Source: Streptomyces sp. NBC_00377 (GTDB lineage Bacteria; Actinomycetota; Actinomycetes; Streptomycetales; Streptomycetaceae). Taken from it: 64,000 bases of DNA. The notes beneath the pieces were generated by a model. That model was given only the letters and a program-made list of their open reading frames with translations, did not search any database and was not told where the DNA came from. The stretch spans positions 8,618,001 through 8,682,000 of the forward strand of contig NZ_CP107958.1 in NCBI RefSeq assembly GCF_036075115.1, read 5' to 3'. The translations under genes and the position numbers were made by a program. Positions 52,244-61,204 of this stretch are shown here, one piece after another; within the stretch, counting starts at the first letter, position 1, and every line of letters starts with the position of its first letter.

Positions 52244-52975
52244 ATGACCCTGCTGCGCGACGCGGACCTGGCCGCCGCGTTCGACCACGCCGCCCGCAGC
52301 TACGACACGCTGGTGGCCGCCAACCCGGGCTACCACGCCCAGCTGCGCCGTTCCGCGCGCCGCCTCGGCCTGCCGGACGGCGGGCGCGGCATGCGCGTCC
52401 TCGACCTCGGCTGCGGCACCGGCGCCTCGACCGCCGCCCTCGCCGCCGTTCTCCCCGACGCCGAGATCACGGCGGTGGACGCCTCCGCCGGAATGCTGGA
52501 GCGAGCGGCCGCGAAGCCCTGGACGGACAACGTGACCTTCGTGCACGCCCCGGCGGAACAGCTGGCGCAGGCCGGCGTCGCCGGCCCGTTCGACGCCGTG
52601 TTCGCGGCCTACCTCTTCCGTAACGCGGCCGACCCGGACGGCGTGCTCGCGACCGTGCGCGACCTCCTCGGGCCGCACGGGCGGCTGGCGGTGCACGAGT
52701 ACACCCTCAGCGGACGGCCCGTCCACCGCGCGGTGTGGACGGCGGTCTGCGGCGGCATCGTGCTGCCCGTGGCCACCGCCCTCGGGGACGGCGGGCTGTA
52801 CCGCCACCTGTGGCGCAGCGTCGTCGGGTTCGACACCGCCGGCGAGTTCGCCGCCCGGGTCCGCTCGGCCGGGTTCGACCGGGTCAAGGTGCTGCCCCTG
52901 CCCGGCTGGCAGGCGGGCATCACCCACACCTTCGTCGCCAGGCGCGAGGTCCTCGACGCGGCCGGTGACCGGTGA
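52244..52975 (+). CDS. crtT: SAM-dependent methyltransferase CrtT of the carotenoid cluster
   Basis: 243 residues; GAGGAGA precedes ATG 52244 by 6 nt. A class I methyltransferase: motif I VLDLGCGTGASTAALA, ITAVDASAGMLERA (motif II), FDAVFAAYLFRNAADPDGVL and a UbiE-like tail. Gene order crtY-T-U matches known Streptomyces isorenieratene clusters, where this position is named crtT. Its substrate is not settled; CrtU itself carries the ring methyl migration, so CrtT may act on another carotenoid or quinone. The stop overlaps the crtU GTG start (GTGA). Confidence 0.85.
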   Translation: MTLLRDADLAAAFDHAARSYDTLVAANPGYHAQLRRSARRLGLPDGGRGMRVLDLGCGTGASTAALAAVLPDAEITAVDASAGMLERAAAKPWTDNVTFVHAPAEQLAQAGVAGPFDAVFAAYLFRNAADPDGVLATVRDLLGPHGRLAVHEYTLSGRPVHRAVWTAVCGGIVLPVATALGDGGLYRHLWRSVVGFDTAGEFAARVRSAGFDRVKVLPLPGWQAGITHTFVARREVLDAAGDR

Positions 52976-54531
52976 GGGCCCCCGAGCGGCCCGGTGCGGC
53001 GCGGCGGGGCCGGGACCGGCGCGCCCGGATGCTGGCCCCCCGGCCGGGGGCGCCGCGGGTCGGCGGCGACCGCCCGCCGACGACCGCCGTCGTGGGCGGC
53101 GGCATCGCCGGACTGGCGGCCGCGACCGCTCTGGCGGAACGCGGGGTGCGCGTCACGCTCCACGAGCGCGGACCGGCTCTCGGCGGGCGCCTGGCCGGCT
53201 GGCCGACGCGGCTGCGCGACGGCACCACGGTGACGATGAGCCGCGGCTTCCACGCATTCTTCCGCCAGTACTACAACCTGCGCGGGTTGCTGCGGCGGAC
53301 CGATCCCGGCCTCGAACGCCTCAGGGGCCTCGCCGACTACCCGCTGCGGCACAGTGCGGGACTGCACGACAGCTTCCGCCGGGTCCCGCGCACTCCGCCC
53401 TGGAGCGCCCTCGGATTCGTGGCGCTGAGCCCGACCTTCGGCCTGCGGGACCTGGTCCGGATGAACCCGGTCGCCGCCCTGCCCCTGCTCGACGTCCGGG
53501 TACCCGAGGTGTACGAGCGCCTCGACGCGGTCAGCGCCCACGACTTCCTGGAGTCGGTCCGCTTCCCGCAGGCGGCACATCACCTCGCCTTCGAGGTGTT
53601 CTCCCGCAGCTTCTTCTGCGACCCGCGGGAGCTGTCGGCGGCCGAGATGGTGCTGATGTTCCACATCTACTTCCTCGGATCCGCCGAGGGACTCCTCTTC
53701 GACGTGCCCGACGAGCCCTTCCCCGCCGCGCTCTGGGACCCCCTCACCGGCTATCTGCGGGGCCACGGCGTCGATGTGCGCACCTCCACGACCGTCGAGA
53801 CCATCGCACCCACCGCGGACGGCGGCCATGTGGTCGCCACCCGGGACGGGGAGCGGCGGTACGACGCGACCGTGCTGGCCATGGACACGGCCGGCCTGCG
53901 ATCCGTGGTCGGCGGGTCCCCGGAGCTGGGCGACGCCCCCTGGCGTGAGCGGGTGGCCCGGCTGCGCGAGGCGCCGCCGTTCCTGGTCTCGCGGCTCTGG
54001 CTGGACCGCCCCGTCGCCCGCGACCGCCCCGGCTTCCTGGGCACCAGCGGCTACGGGACCCTCGACAACGTCAGTGTGCTGGAGCGCTGGGAGGGCGAGG
54101 CCGCCCGCTGGTCCGCCCGCACCGGCGGCTCCGTGGTCGAACTGCACGCCTACGCCCTGCCCGAGGACGCGTCCCGCGAGGTCGAACAGAAGCGCCTGGC
54201 CGAGCAGTTGCACGCCGTCTACCCCGAGACACGCGCGGCGGCGGTCGTCGACGAGCGGCACGAGTGGCGGTCCGACTGCCCGCTGTTCCCGGTCGGCGGT
54301 TATGCCGACCGCCCGACCGTCCGCACCGCCGACCCGCACCTGGTGGTCGCCGGTGACCTGGTCCGTACGGGGCTGCCCGTGGCGCTGATGGAACGCGCGG
54401 CGACGAGCGGCTTCCTGGCCGCCAACGCCCTGCTCGAACGCTGGGGGGTCCGGGGCCAGACCCTGTGGACCGTACCCGACCGGGGCTACAGCCCCGCCCT
54501 GCGCGCACTGGCGCGGTGGGGGAGTCCCTGA
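52972..54531 (+). CDS. crtU: Carotene desaturase/methyl-migrating isorenieratene synthase CrtU
   Basis: 519 residues from GTG 52972. FAD-dependent enzyme that aromatises beta-rings of beta-carotene with a 1,2-methyl shift, yielding isorenieratene. TAVVGGGIAGLAAATALAERG begins the Rossmann fold at about residue 38, GGRLAGWPTRL and SRGFHAFFRQYYNLRGLLRR are CrtU blocks, and LVVAGDLVRTGLPVALMERA is the C-terminal FAD motif. The first ~35 residues are Arg/Pro-rich and may be partly leader. It ends the rightward operon. Confidence 0.9.
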   Translation: MRAPERPGAARRGRDRRARMLAPRPGAPRVGGDRPPTTAVVGGGIAGLAAATALAERGVRVTLHERGPALGGRLAGWPTRLRDGTTVTMSRGFHAFFRQYYNLRGLLRRTDPGLERLRGLADYPLRHSAGLHDSFRRVPRTPPWSALGFVALSPTFGLRDLVRMNPVAALPLLDVRVPEVYERLDAVSAHDFLESVRFPQAAHHLAFEVFSRSFFCDPRELSAAEMVLMFHIYFLGSAEGLLFDVPDEPFPAALWDPLTGYLRGHGVDVRTSTTVETIAPTADGGHVVATRDGERRYDATVLAMDTAGLRSVVGGSPELGDAPWRERVARLREAPPFLVSRLWLDRPVARDRPGFLGTSGYGTLDNVSVLERWEGEAARWSARTGGSVVELHAYALPEDASREVEQKRLAEQLHAVYPETRAAAVVDERHEWRSDCPLFPVGGYADRPTVRTADPHLVVAGDLVRTGLPVALMERAATSGFLAANALLERWGVRGQTLWTVPDRGYSPALRALARWGSP

Positions 54532-54606
54532 CGACACGGATCCCAGGGCCGGGAGAGAGCGCCGAGCACCCTTCGGGCGGGCCCGCGCCCGATGCCACCG
54601 ACCGCC

Positions 54607-54637
54607 TTGACCTCAAGCAAACTTGAGCTCCTAGGTT
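54607..54637 (+). promoter_or_regulatory. MerR-type (SoxR-like) promoter upstream of the VOC gene
   Basis: TTGACC (54607-54612) and TAGGTT (54632-54637) are separated by 19 bp, the long spacer typical of MerR-activated promoters. Centred in it is the dyad CTCAAG-CAAA-CTTGAG (54612-54627), which matches the CCTCAAG/CTTGAGG SoxR box at almost every position. The VOC gene starts 51 bp downstream. No soxR gene is in the window. Confidence 0.75.
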
Positions 54638-54687
54638 CCTTCCGGAGCCGCGGGAATCACCCGCGGTGCTTCTCCAGGAGGTTCGCC

Positions 54688-55173
54688 GTGACCGAACGCA
54701 CTGCCGGTATCGAGATCCCCGACCGCTACCACCACGCCGTGATCCCGCACATCATGGTCGACGACGCCGGCGCGGCGATCGACTTCTACCGGCGGGCGTT
54801 CGGCGCCCACGAGGACGTCAGGGTCGACGCTCCGGGCGGCGGGGTTCTGCACGCCGAGATCACGGTCGGACGCTCGGTCCTGATGCTGGGCGACGCCGGC
54901 GCGGACGGCACCGGCGCCGCCTCCTTCGCCGCGCCGGCCAGGCTCGGCGGAGGCACCTCCGTCGCCCTGCACGTCTTCGTGCCGGACGTCGACAGCCTGG
55001 CGGAGCGGGCGGAGGCCGCCGGCGCCGAGATCCTCCAGCCGCCGAAGGACATGTTCCACGGCGACCGCACCGTCGTCCTCAGGGACCCGTCGGGCCACCT
55101 CTGGGTCTTCCTCACCCACGTCGAGGACGTCTCGGCGGAGGAGCTCGGGCGCCGCCTGGCCACCGCCGGATGA
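54688..55173 (+). CDS. VOC-family (PhnB/glyoxalase-like) protein
   Basis: 161 residues from GTG 54688 with AGGAGG 6 nt upstream. One vicinal-oxygen-chelate domain of two beta-alpha-beta-beta-beta units: HIMVDDAGAAIDFYRRAFGA, then VLHAEITVGRSVLMLGD and later ALHVFVPDVDSLAERAEAAG, RTVVLRDPSGHLWVFLTHVE. It resembles PhnB/YaeR-type proteins, some of which bind or sequester redox-active or antibiotic molecules; enzyme activity is uncertain. The SoxR-like promoter suggests induction by redox-cycling compounds. Single gene. Confidence 0.88.
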   Translation: MTERTAGIEIPDRYHHAVIPHIMVDDAGAAIDFYRRAFGAHEDVRVDAPGGGVLHAEITVGRSVLMLGDAGADGTGAASFAAPARLGGGTSVALHVFVPDVDSLAERAEAAGAEILQPPKDMFHGDRTVVLRDPSGHLWVFLTHVEDVSAEELGRRLATAG

Positions 55174-55340
55174 CGGCGGTCCGCACGCACCCCGGACCGA
55201 ACCCCGCCCGAGAACGGTGTCAGGCCGCCTGTTCAGTGTTCCGTTACGTGTTTTCCCCGATGCGGTGATCTCGGCGGGTGTTCTACGATCCGGGCGCCCG
55301 GACCGCGACCGCCCGGTCCTGGTCCGGTGGGAGGCGCCGC

Positions 55341-55376
55341 TGCCACACGGACGAACGGTGCCACACGGACGAACGG
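55341..55376 (+). repeat. Perfect 18-bp tandem duplication ahead of a membrane gene
   Basis: TGCCACACGGACGAACGG occurs twice back-to-back (55341-55358, 55359-55376), ending 7 bp before the ATG at 55384. The duplication lies in the leader and would set the distance between promoter and ribosome site. Its 18-bp length would keep any upstream in-frame reading. Confidence 0.9.
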
Positions 55377-55383
55377 AGCGCGT

Positions 55384-55614
55384 ATGAGGTCCACGACCCA
55401 GACCCTGCTGTACGGCCTGCGGGCCAAAGGATGGGTGGAGCTGTTCGTGGCCGCCTCCTCCGCGGCGGGCTGCGCGGTGCTGCTGATCGTGGCAGCGGTC
55501 GGCTCCGTCTCCGCGTGGTGGTGCCTGGTCGCGGTGCCGCTGGGGGTCTTCAACGCCATCGAGGTCACCGGCTTCGTCCTCACCCGGCAGGGGCGCCTGG
55601 GAAGCGGGTCGTGA
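55384..55614 (+). CDS. Small two-helix membrane protein, function unknown
   Basis: 76 residues from ATG 55384 (GGAG about 6 nt upstream). Two hydrophobic helices, ELFVAASSAAGCAVLLIVAAV and WCLVAVPLGVFNAIEVTGFVL, with short charged ends. Its stop overlaps the following GTG start (GTGA), so the two products are coupled and may interact in the membrane. I recognise no family. Confidence 0.75.
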   Translation: MRSTTQTLLYGLRAKGWVELFVAASSAAGCAVLLIVAAVGSVSAWWCLVAVPLGVFNAIEVTGFVLTRQGRLGSGS

Positions 55615-56834
55615 CGGATCTCGGACGGCCCGGGCCCACCCCCGCGGAACTGCCCGCGGCCGTGGTGAACGTGCTTCTCGGGGACGGTGAGGTGACGCCG
55701 AAGGCCATCGGGACGACCGCCCTCGACCTGGTCCGTGCGGGCCGGCTGAGATCCGAACGGAAGGCCGACGGCACGCTGACCGTACGGCCCCTGCCCGGGG
55801 CGGACGGCCTGCGGCCGCTGCGGCCCTTCGAGGAACTGCTGATCCAACGCGTCGTCCACCGCCGCGCACCCGGAGTCGACCGCGTACCGACGGACGCCCT
55901 CGGACCGGGGGACGGCGACGCGTACTGGGTGTGGTGGCGCGGCTTCCAGCAGAGCGTCAGCGACGAGGCCATGTCCCTGGGCCTGATCCGGCCCGCGCGC
56001 AAGCGGTCCCGGGTCCTGCTGATCAGGAGCGCGGCCGTCGCGGCCTGGTTCGGGCTGCTGTCGGCCGGCCTGCTCTGGAACCGGCACGTCTTCGCGGTGA
56101 TCATCACGATGTCCTTCAACGCGGTCCTCATCAGTCCGGCGCTGAGCCACCGGTTCCCGATCAGGACCCGTCCCAGGCTGACGACCGCGGGCCGCCAGGC
56201 CGCACGGTGGTGGCGGGACAACGACGCTGCTGCCGAACACCGGCTTCCCCGGAGCCAGGTGGGGGCCGAGGGCCCCGAGTCGGCGCTGCCCGTGCGGGAG
56301 GCGCGCCGGATCTGGTCCTCGTACGGCAGGTCGTGGCACGTCGTCGACACCGCGCCGCTGGAACAACCGCGCTGGGGCCATCTGTGGCAACTCGTGCTCC
56401 TGGCCGTCGGCGCCTGCGCCGCCACGCTCACGCTGGCCCTGACCGTGCACCTCCCCCACGGCGCGGCACTCGACGCGAGCCCCGCCCTGGTCGGCGCGAT
56501 CGCCGCGGCTCTCTGGCTGCCCGCCCGCCGCCGGGTCCTGGCGGTCCCCGACGAGTCGACCTTCCGCGGTGCCGTCATCGCCCGCTGGGACTACAGCACC
56601 AGCTACGACGATCCGCCGACCCGTGTCACGCACTACTGCTGTTCCCTCGAGGACCCGGCGGCACAGCGGGCATGGTCGTTCCAGGTGAACGAGTGGCGCC
56701 GGTCGCTGTTCTCCGACGAGACGAACCCCGCGCTCGCGGACCGGTTCCGGGTGGGGGACGTCGTCGACGTCCACTGTAGTCCCCGCAGGCGCAGGGTGTA
56801 CCGGATCAGTGTGGCCGAGGCCGTGCCACGGTGA
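55611..56834 (+). CDS. Membrane protein with winged-helix-like N-terminus (DUF2207-like)
   Basis: 407 residues from GTG 55611. Residues ~1-90 (PAELPAAVVNVLLGDGEVTP, ALDLVRAGRLRSE, RPFEELLIQRVVHR) resemble the soluble domain of DUF2207 predicted membrane proteins. Two helices follow at ~145-190 (AAWFGLLSAGLLWN, FAVIITMSFNAVLISP), a soluble stretch, then two more at ~265-310 (LWQLVLLAVGACAATLTLAL, PALVGAIAAALWLPA). The last ~90 residues are soluble with TRVTHYCCSLEDP. Cotranscribed with the 76-residue membrane protein. Function unknown; the family match is by appearance. Confidence 0.7.
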   Translation: MTDLGRPGPTPAELPAAVVNVLLGDGEVTPKAIGTTALDLVRAGRLRSERKADGTLTVRPLPGADGLRPLRPFEELLIQRVVHRRAPGVDRVPTDALGPGDGDAYWVWWRGFQQSVSDEAMSLGLIRPARKRSRVLLIRSAAVAAWFGLLSAGLLWNRHVFAVIITMSFNAVLISPALSHRFPIRTRPRLTTAGRQAARWWRDNDAAAEHRLPRSQVGAEGPESALPVREARRIWSSYGRSWHVVDTAPLEQPRWGHLWQLVLLAVGACAATLTLALTVHLPHGAALDASPALVGAIAAALWLPARRRVLAVPDESTFRGAVIARWDYSTSYDDPPTRVTHYCCSLEDPAAQRAWSFQVNEWRRSLFSDETNPALADRFRVGDVVDVHCSPRRRRVYRISVAEAVPR

Positions 56835-56856
56835 CGCGGACCGGCACCCGCGCGGG

Positions 56857-59727
56857 TCAGGCCGTACCGCCGGCCCTCACGCCCTGGCGCGTGATCAGGA
56901 CGGCCAGGGCCGAGCGGGACGGCACGGACGCCTTGCGGTAGACGGACGACAGATGCGTCTCGACCGTGCGCGTGCTGAGGTGCAGCCGGGCGGCGATGGC
57001 CTGGTTGCCGAGGCCCTCGGCCACGAGCCCGGCGATCTCGAGCTCACGTCGTGTCAGATCGGCCAGCTCCGGCGGCAGCACGGCGGTGTCCGCGACGACC
57101 TGAGGGCGGATCAGTGCGGCCAGGTCCACCAGCAGCCGGGCCCCGCCGTCGTCCGCGACGCGGTGGGCCCGCCGCCACATCGCGGCAGCCCGCGTCCCGT
57201 GCCCGGCACGTGCGACGAGGGGCGCGGCACGCAGCAGGCAGTACGCCTCCCACAGGGTCTGGCCGCCGCGGGCGTACTCCCGCGTCGCCGCGTCGAGGAG
57301 GCGTACGGCCTTGACGACGTCGCCGTGGTGCTCGGCGAGGGCTGCTTCGGCGCGCAGCGCGGCCGCGCGCTGGCCGCCGAGGCCCAGCCGTTTCGCCTCG
57401 CGAGCCGCCTGGACGGCCCACCGGCCGGCCTGGGCGGGGTCGCCCGCGGCGAGGGCGGTGCCCACCAGCGTGTCCAGCTGGCCCGGCCGGATCGACGGCT
57501 GAAGCAGCGGAAGTTCGGAGCCCCCGCCGGCGGTCACGATGGCCTCCCGGGCGCGGTGCGGGTCCCCGCTCACGAAGGCCGCGTGGCCGAGCATGCACCA
57601 GGCCAGGGCGGCCCACCAGCCGTGGCTGCCGCCCGCCGCGGCGACGGCCTCCTCGCCGGTGGCCAGCGCGCTGCCGTCGCCCAGCGGGCGGCCCAGGAGG
57701 AGCGCCAGCGTCTTGATGGCGAGGGTGAACGCGAGCAGCTCGCTGCTGCCGGCGGCGCGGGCTATGGCCTCGGCCTCTTCGGCCGCCTCCAGCGCGGCGG
57801 GCAGACGGCAGGTGTGGAGACAGACGAAGGCCCGGTTGGTCAGCAGATGGGGCAGGACGTGGAGTTGTCCGCTGCGCCGGGCGATGTCCAGACCGCGGGC
57901 GATGTGCCGTTCCGCATCGGTGTAGCGCTCCAGCAGTGCTTCCGCCCAGGCCAGCCAGACCAGCGGCTCGCACAGCTCGGTGAGGTCGGGGTCGGTGAGC
58001 GCGTCGGTGAGGGCGCGGGCGGCGTCGGCGAACCCCGCGGCGGTCTCCGTGTGGCCCTCGTACGCCTCGCCGAGGGCGGCCAGGGCCAGGGCGGCCGCCT
58101 CTCCGGGGGCGTTCCCGTCGGCCCGGGCGACGGTGACGGCCCGGGCGACCTCCGCGCGGGCCTGCGGGTAGGACGCGGTCAGCAGGGCGGACATGCCGAG
58201 GGCGAGCCTGAGGGAGACGTCCTGCCCGGGGGGCGGGCCCGGCGTACGCGACAGTTCCCGGCGCAGCAGGGCCGTGGCCTCCGGTGAGTGACCGAGGTGG
58301 CGTTCCATCACGGCGCACTGCGCGATGGCCTCGGCACGCAGGTCGGCGTGACGGTCGCCCGACGCCTCGATCAGCCGGTGGAGCAGGTCGCGGCTCTCGG
58401 CGAGCGCACCGCTGAGGCCCAGGGCGCGGGCCCGCGCCAGGGCCAGTTCGCCGCGCCGCCGGGTGTGTTCGGGTGTCCGGGGCAGGTGTCTGAGGACGGC
58501 GTCCAGCAGGTGGGCGGCGGTGGCCGGCGCGGTGGACGCGAACTCTTCGGCGGCCTCGCCGAGCACGGCGGCGGCGCCGGGATCCCAGCCGGTGAGCGAG
58601 CGCTCGACGTGGTGGGCGCGCTCGGCCGCGGGGGCACCCATGCGGCCCAGTTCCCGCGCTGCGTCCCGGTGCAGACCGGCACGCCGCACGGGCGAGATGT
58701 TCTCGTACACCAGGGCACGGACCACTGGATGGCGCAGTGCCCAGCAGTCGCCCGGCCCCGGGCGCAGGACGTCGCGTGCCGCGAGGGCGTCGGTGTGCTG
58801 CGCGACCGCGGGGGCCGCGAGGTCCGTCAGCAGGGTCAGCATCCCGGTCGTCGCCTGGTCGCCGATTACGGCCACCGCTTCGACGAGACGGAGCTGCGGC
58901 TCGTCGAGCGCGGTCAGCTCGTCGAGCAGCAGCGCGGCAAGACCGCTCGGGACGTCGGCCGGGCGGAAGCCGCCCGCAGGCGTGCCGGTGTGGCTCAGCG
59001 GTGCGCCGCTGCGGTACGCGTGCAGCAGGGCGCGCAGGTAAAGGGGGTTGCCCTCGCCGGCCGCGTACAGCTGCCCTGCCCTGGCCGCGGGCAGGTCGGC
59101 GGCCAGGGCCCGGACGGACTCCTGCTCGGGGAGCGGCCCCAGCGGCAGATGGAGGACGGCGCCCTCGTCGATGCCGCGCGTGAGCGCCGCGGTGAGCGAG
59201 GTCGGCGTCTGGCGGGCGCGGCGCGCCACGACCAGCAGCACGCGGCCGCGCGGAGGATGGCGGATCAGGTGGTCCACGAGTTCGCGGGAGGCGGGGTCCG
59301 CCCAGTGCAGGTCGTCCAGGGCCAGCACGACGCCGGGGTCGCCCAGCCGGGTCAGGAGCGCCGTGAGCGCGTGCCGCGGGCCGAAGCGGGCCGTGACACC
59401 GCCGGCGGGCGCGTCCCCGGATCCGTGCGGCGTCGGGCCGGGCTCGGCACGAAGGGAGACGGAGGCGGCCGTCTCGAACGGCGCGTCGGCGAGCGCGTCG
59501 GTGAACACCTGGAACGGCACGTGCTGTTCGTACTCGGTGGCCCTGCCCCGCAGCACGGTGAAGCCGGCCCGCCGGGCCCGCGCGCACGCCTCGACGAGCA
59601 GGCGGCTCTTTCCGATGCCGGGTTCCCCGGAGAGGTCGACGACCGACACGGCCCCGGTCCCTCCCAGGCCCGCGAGGACGGCGTCGAACCGGGCCAGCTC
59701 CGCGGATCTCCCCACCAGTTGTTCCAC
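56857..59727 (-). CDS. LAL-type LuxR-family transcriptional regulator with ATPase domain
   Basis: 956 residues from GTG 59727. The N-terminal STAND/AAA-type ATPase has Walker A GEPGIGKSRLLVEACARA and Walker B VVLALDDLHWADPASRELV. The middle ~500 residues are Ala/Leu-rich helical repeats (TPR-like). The C-terminal LuxR helix-turn-helix is LTRRELEIAGLVAEGLGNQA and HLSTRTVETHLSSVYRK. LAL proteins often act as pathway-specific activators of secondary metabolite clusters, but none lies beside it. It converges with the membrane operon and is divergent from DUF1737 with a 344-bp gap. Confidence 0.93.
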   Translation of the reverse strand: MEQLVGRSAELARFDAVLAGLGGTGAVSVVDLSGEPGIGKSRLLVEACARARRAGFTVLRGRATEYEQHVPFQVFTDALADAPFETAASVSLRAEPGPTPHGSGDAPAGGVTARFGPRHALTALLTRLGDPGVVLALDDLHWADPASRELVDHLIRHPPRGRVLLVVARRARQTPTSLTAALTRGIDEGAVLHLPLGPLPEQESVRALAADLPAARAGQLYAAGEGNPLYLRALLHAYRSGAPLSHTGTPAGGFRPADVPSGLAALLLDELTALDEPQLRLVEAVAVIGDQATTGMLTLLTDLAAPAVAQHTDALAARDVLRPGPGDCWALRHPVVRALVYENISPVRRAGLHRDAARELGRMGAPAAERAHHVERSLTGWDPGAAAVLGEAAEEFASTAPATAAHLLDAVLRHLPRTPEHTRRRGELALARARALGLSGALAESRDLLHRLIEASGDRHADLRAEAIAQCAVMERHLGHSPEATALLRRELSRTPGPPPGQDVSLRLALGMSALLTASYPQARAEVARAVTVARADGNAPGEAAALALAALGEAYEGHTETAAGFADAARALTDALTDPDLTELCEPLVWLAWAEALLERYTDAERHIARGLDIARRSGQLHVLPHLLTNRAFVCLHTCRLPAALEAAEEAEAIARAAGSSELLAFTLAIKTLALLLGRPLGDGSALATGEEAVAAAGGSHGWWAALAWCMLGHAAFVSGDPHRAREAIVTAGGGSELPLLQPSIRPGQLDTLVGTALAAGDPAQAGRWAVQAAREAKRLGLGGQRAAALRAEAALAEHHGDVVKAVRLLDAATREYARGGQTLWEAYCLLRAAPLVARAGHGTRAAAMWRRAHRVADDGGARLLVDLAALIRPQVVADTAVLPPELADLTRRELEIAGLVAEGLGNQAIAARLHLSTRTVETHLSSVYRKASVPSRSALAVLITRQGVRAGGTA

Positions 59728-60071
59728 GTCCCCCGCCCCTCACCGATGTCCCGCCCACCCCGTGAACGATCACTGTTCCTCCGTCACCCTACGGTCGGGC
59801 GCCGACAACCGGCCGTGCGAGACGCGCGAACCCGGTGATCACCGGAGGTCCGGACGACGACATGCCCTACGGCGTTTCGAGAGGCACACAGTGCAGGATT
59901 GCGGTGCTCGCCCGGGGACCGACGCGTCGTGCGGCCGCCGGGGAGGTCACTTCGACACGGGAACTTCTCTTCCCCGACTCTTACGGTCCCGGGAGCGGTC
60001 CCGGGAGTGATCGAGTCCGGGGACGCCGCTCGCCGGACCGGCCGGCGGGTGAGTCTGCGATCCTTCTCCTC
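59728..60071. other. Intergenic region before the DUF1737 gene
   Basis: 344 bp with no convincing gene. It includes an 11-bp direct repeat GGTCCCGGGAG (about 59985-60007) and an AT-richer stretch GGGAACTTCTCTTCCCCGAC (59960-59979). Promoters for the divergent LAL and DUF1737 genes should lie here; I see no clear boxes. Confidence 0.4.
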
Positions 60072-60257
60072 ATGAGCACACCACCGGACGGATTGCCTGT
60101 CTACCGCGTCCTGACCGGCCCGGACGATGCCGCGTTCTGCCGACGTGTGAGCGAAGCGATCGCACTCGGCTACGCACTGCACGAAGGCCCCGCCGTCACG
60201 TTCGACGGTGAGACCGTCATCATTGCCCAGGCCCTGGTCTGGCCGGCACTGCCCTAG
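60072..60257 (+). CDS. DUF1737-domain small protein
   Basis: 61 residues from ATG 60072. The single DUF1737 module is recognisable: YRVLTGPDDAAFCRRVSEAI, then LGYALHEGPAVTFDGETVII and AQALVWP. Such proteins are about 60 residues, soluble and of unknown function. An upstream in-frame ATG (59835) gives a long Arg/Ser-rich leader that is not conserved-looking. It converges with the isomerase-like gene; GGCGGC/GCCGCC arms at 60274-60299 may act as terminator. Confidence 0.8.
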   Translation: MSTPPDGLPVYRVLTGPDDAAFCRRVSEAIALGYALHEGPAVTFDGETVIIAQALVWPALP

Positions 60258-60303
60258 CGACCGCGACCGCCGCGGCGGCGACCGGACTCGACCGCCGCCT
60301 TGT

Positions 60304-61107
60304 TCATTTGCGGAGCCAGAACCCGGACCGCTCCAGCCACAGCGCAAGCAGCCGCTCGTCCCCGTACACCTCGACGGTCGCGTCCGCCGGGGTGCGGCGG
60401 CCGTACAGGAGCAGAACGAGGTCGGTGAGCGGGGCGCGCACCGCCACCGCGGCCTTTGCGTGTGCGTGGCTCCAGGTGATCGGCTCCCCCGTGAGGTCCA
60501 CCAGCCATTCGGCGCGGTGGGCGTCACCGGCGTGCAGATGCAGCGTGCGGCCGGGACCGGTCAGCGGCAGGGCGTCGGGCCCGGCCGCCTCCAGGACCCG
60601 GGGCAGCGCACCGAAGCCCATCCATTCGTCCAGGGCGTCCCGGGCCAGATCCTCGCTCACGGCGAAGGGGGCGTCCGAGACGAGGGCTGCGTCGGCGGCG
60701 TGCAGGGTCGTCTCGTGGGTCATCCGGCGGGCCCAGAAGCGTGCGGTGCCGTTCGGGGCGACCGTCCACACCGGAGCGTCGGGCCCGGCCTCCCGCAGCG
60801 CACCGGTCAGCTCCGCGACGCCCTCGGCGAGCCAGGCGTCCAGGGCGGCGGGGGTCTGCGGACCGGGCGAGAAGACATCGTCGACCAGGTCGTGGGGGAC
60901 CGGTGCGGTGGCCCGGGTGCGGACGATCCGCGCCGCCCAGCGGTGGGTGCCGCCGACGTGCCGGGCCAGTTCGGTGAGGGACCACCCGGGGCAGGTGGGA
61001 ACGGGGGTGGCCGCCGGGCCTCGCCCGGCGGAGCGGACGGCCGCGCGCAACTCGTCGGCCCGCGAGGTGATTTCGGCGCAGTACGCGTCATAGGTCACGG
61101 CATCCAC
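60304..61107 (-). CDS. Maleylpyruvate isomerase-family mycothiol-dependent protein
   Basis: 267 residues from GTG 61107. Residues ~1-170 form a DinB-like four-helix bundle: VPTCPGWSLTELARHVGGTHRWA holds the conserved 'CPGW' and His of the mycothiol-dependent maleylpyruvate isomerase N-terminal domain, and RMTHETTLHAADAA gives the metal-binding His pair. The C-terminal ~85 residues (DLTGEPITW, VRAPLTDLVLLLYGRR) match the associated small domain. It probably catalyses a mycothiol-dependent thiol transfer or isomerisation; substrate unknown. Confidence 0.87.
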   Translation of the reverse strand: MDAVTYDAYCAEITSRADELRAAVRSAGRGPAATPVPTCPGWSLTELARHVGGTHRWAARIVRTRATAPVPHDLVDDVFSPGPQTPAALDAWLAEGVAELTGALREAGPDAPVWTVAPNGTARFWARRMTHETTLHAADAALVSDAPFAVSEDLARDALDEWMGFGALPRVLEAAGPDALPLTGPGRTLHLHAGDAHRAEWLVDLTGEPITWSHAHAKAAVAVRAPLTDLVLLLYGRRTPADATVEVYGDERLLALWLERSGFWLRK

Positions 61108-61204
61108 CCGGACACCCTAGGCCAGGCCCCGCCTCCGTGTCCGGGGCCGCGTCCTTTCGTGACGGGCCGGAGCGGGTCGCGATCCGGGCCGGCGCGCACC
61201 GCGG

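Noticed and set aside
54540-54600. Stem-loop after crtU (CGGGCG/CGCCCG)
   Set aside because: Only 6-bp arms in an extremely GC-rich stretch, not distinguishable from chance.
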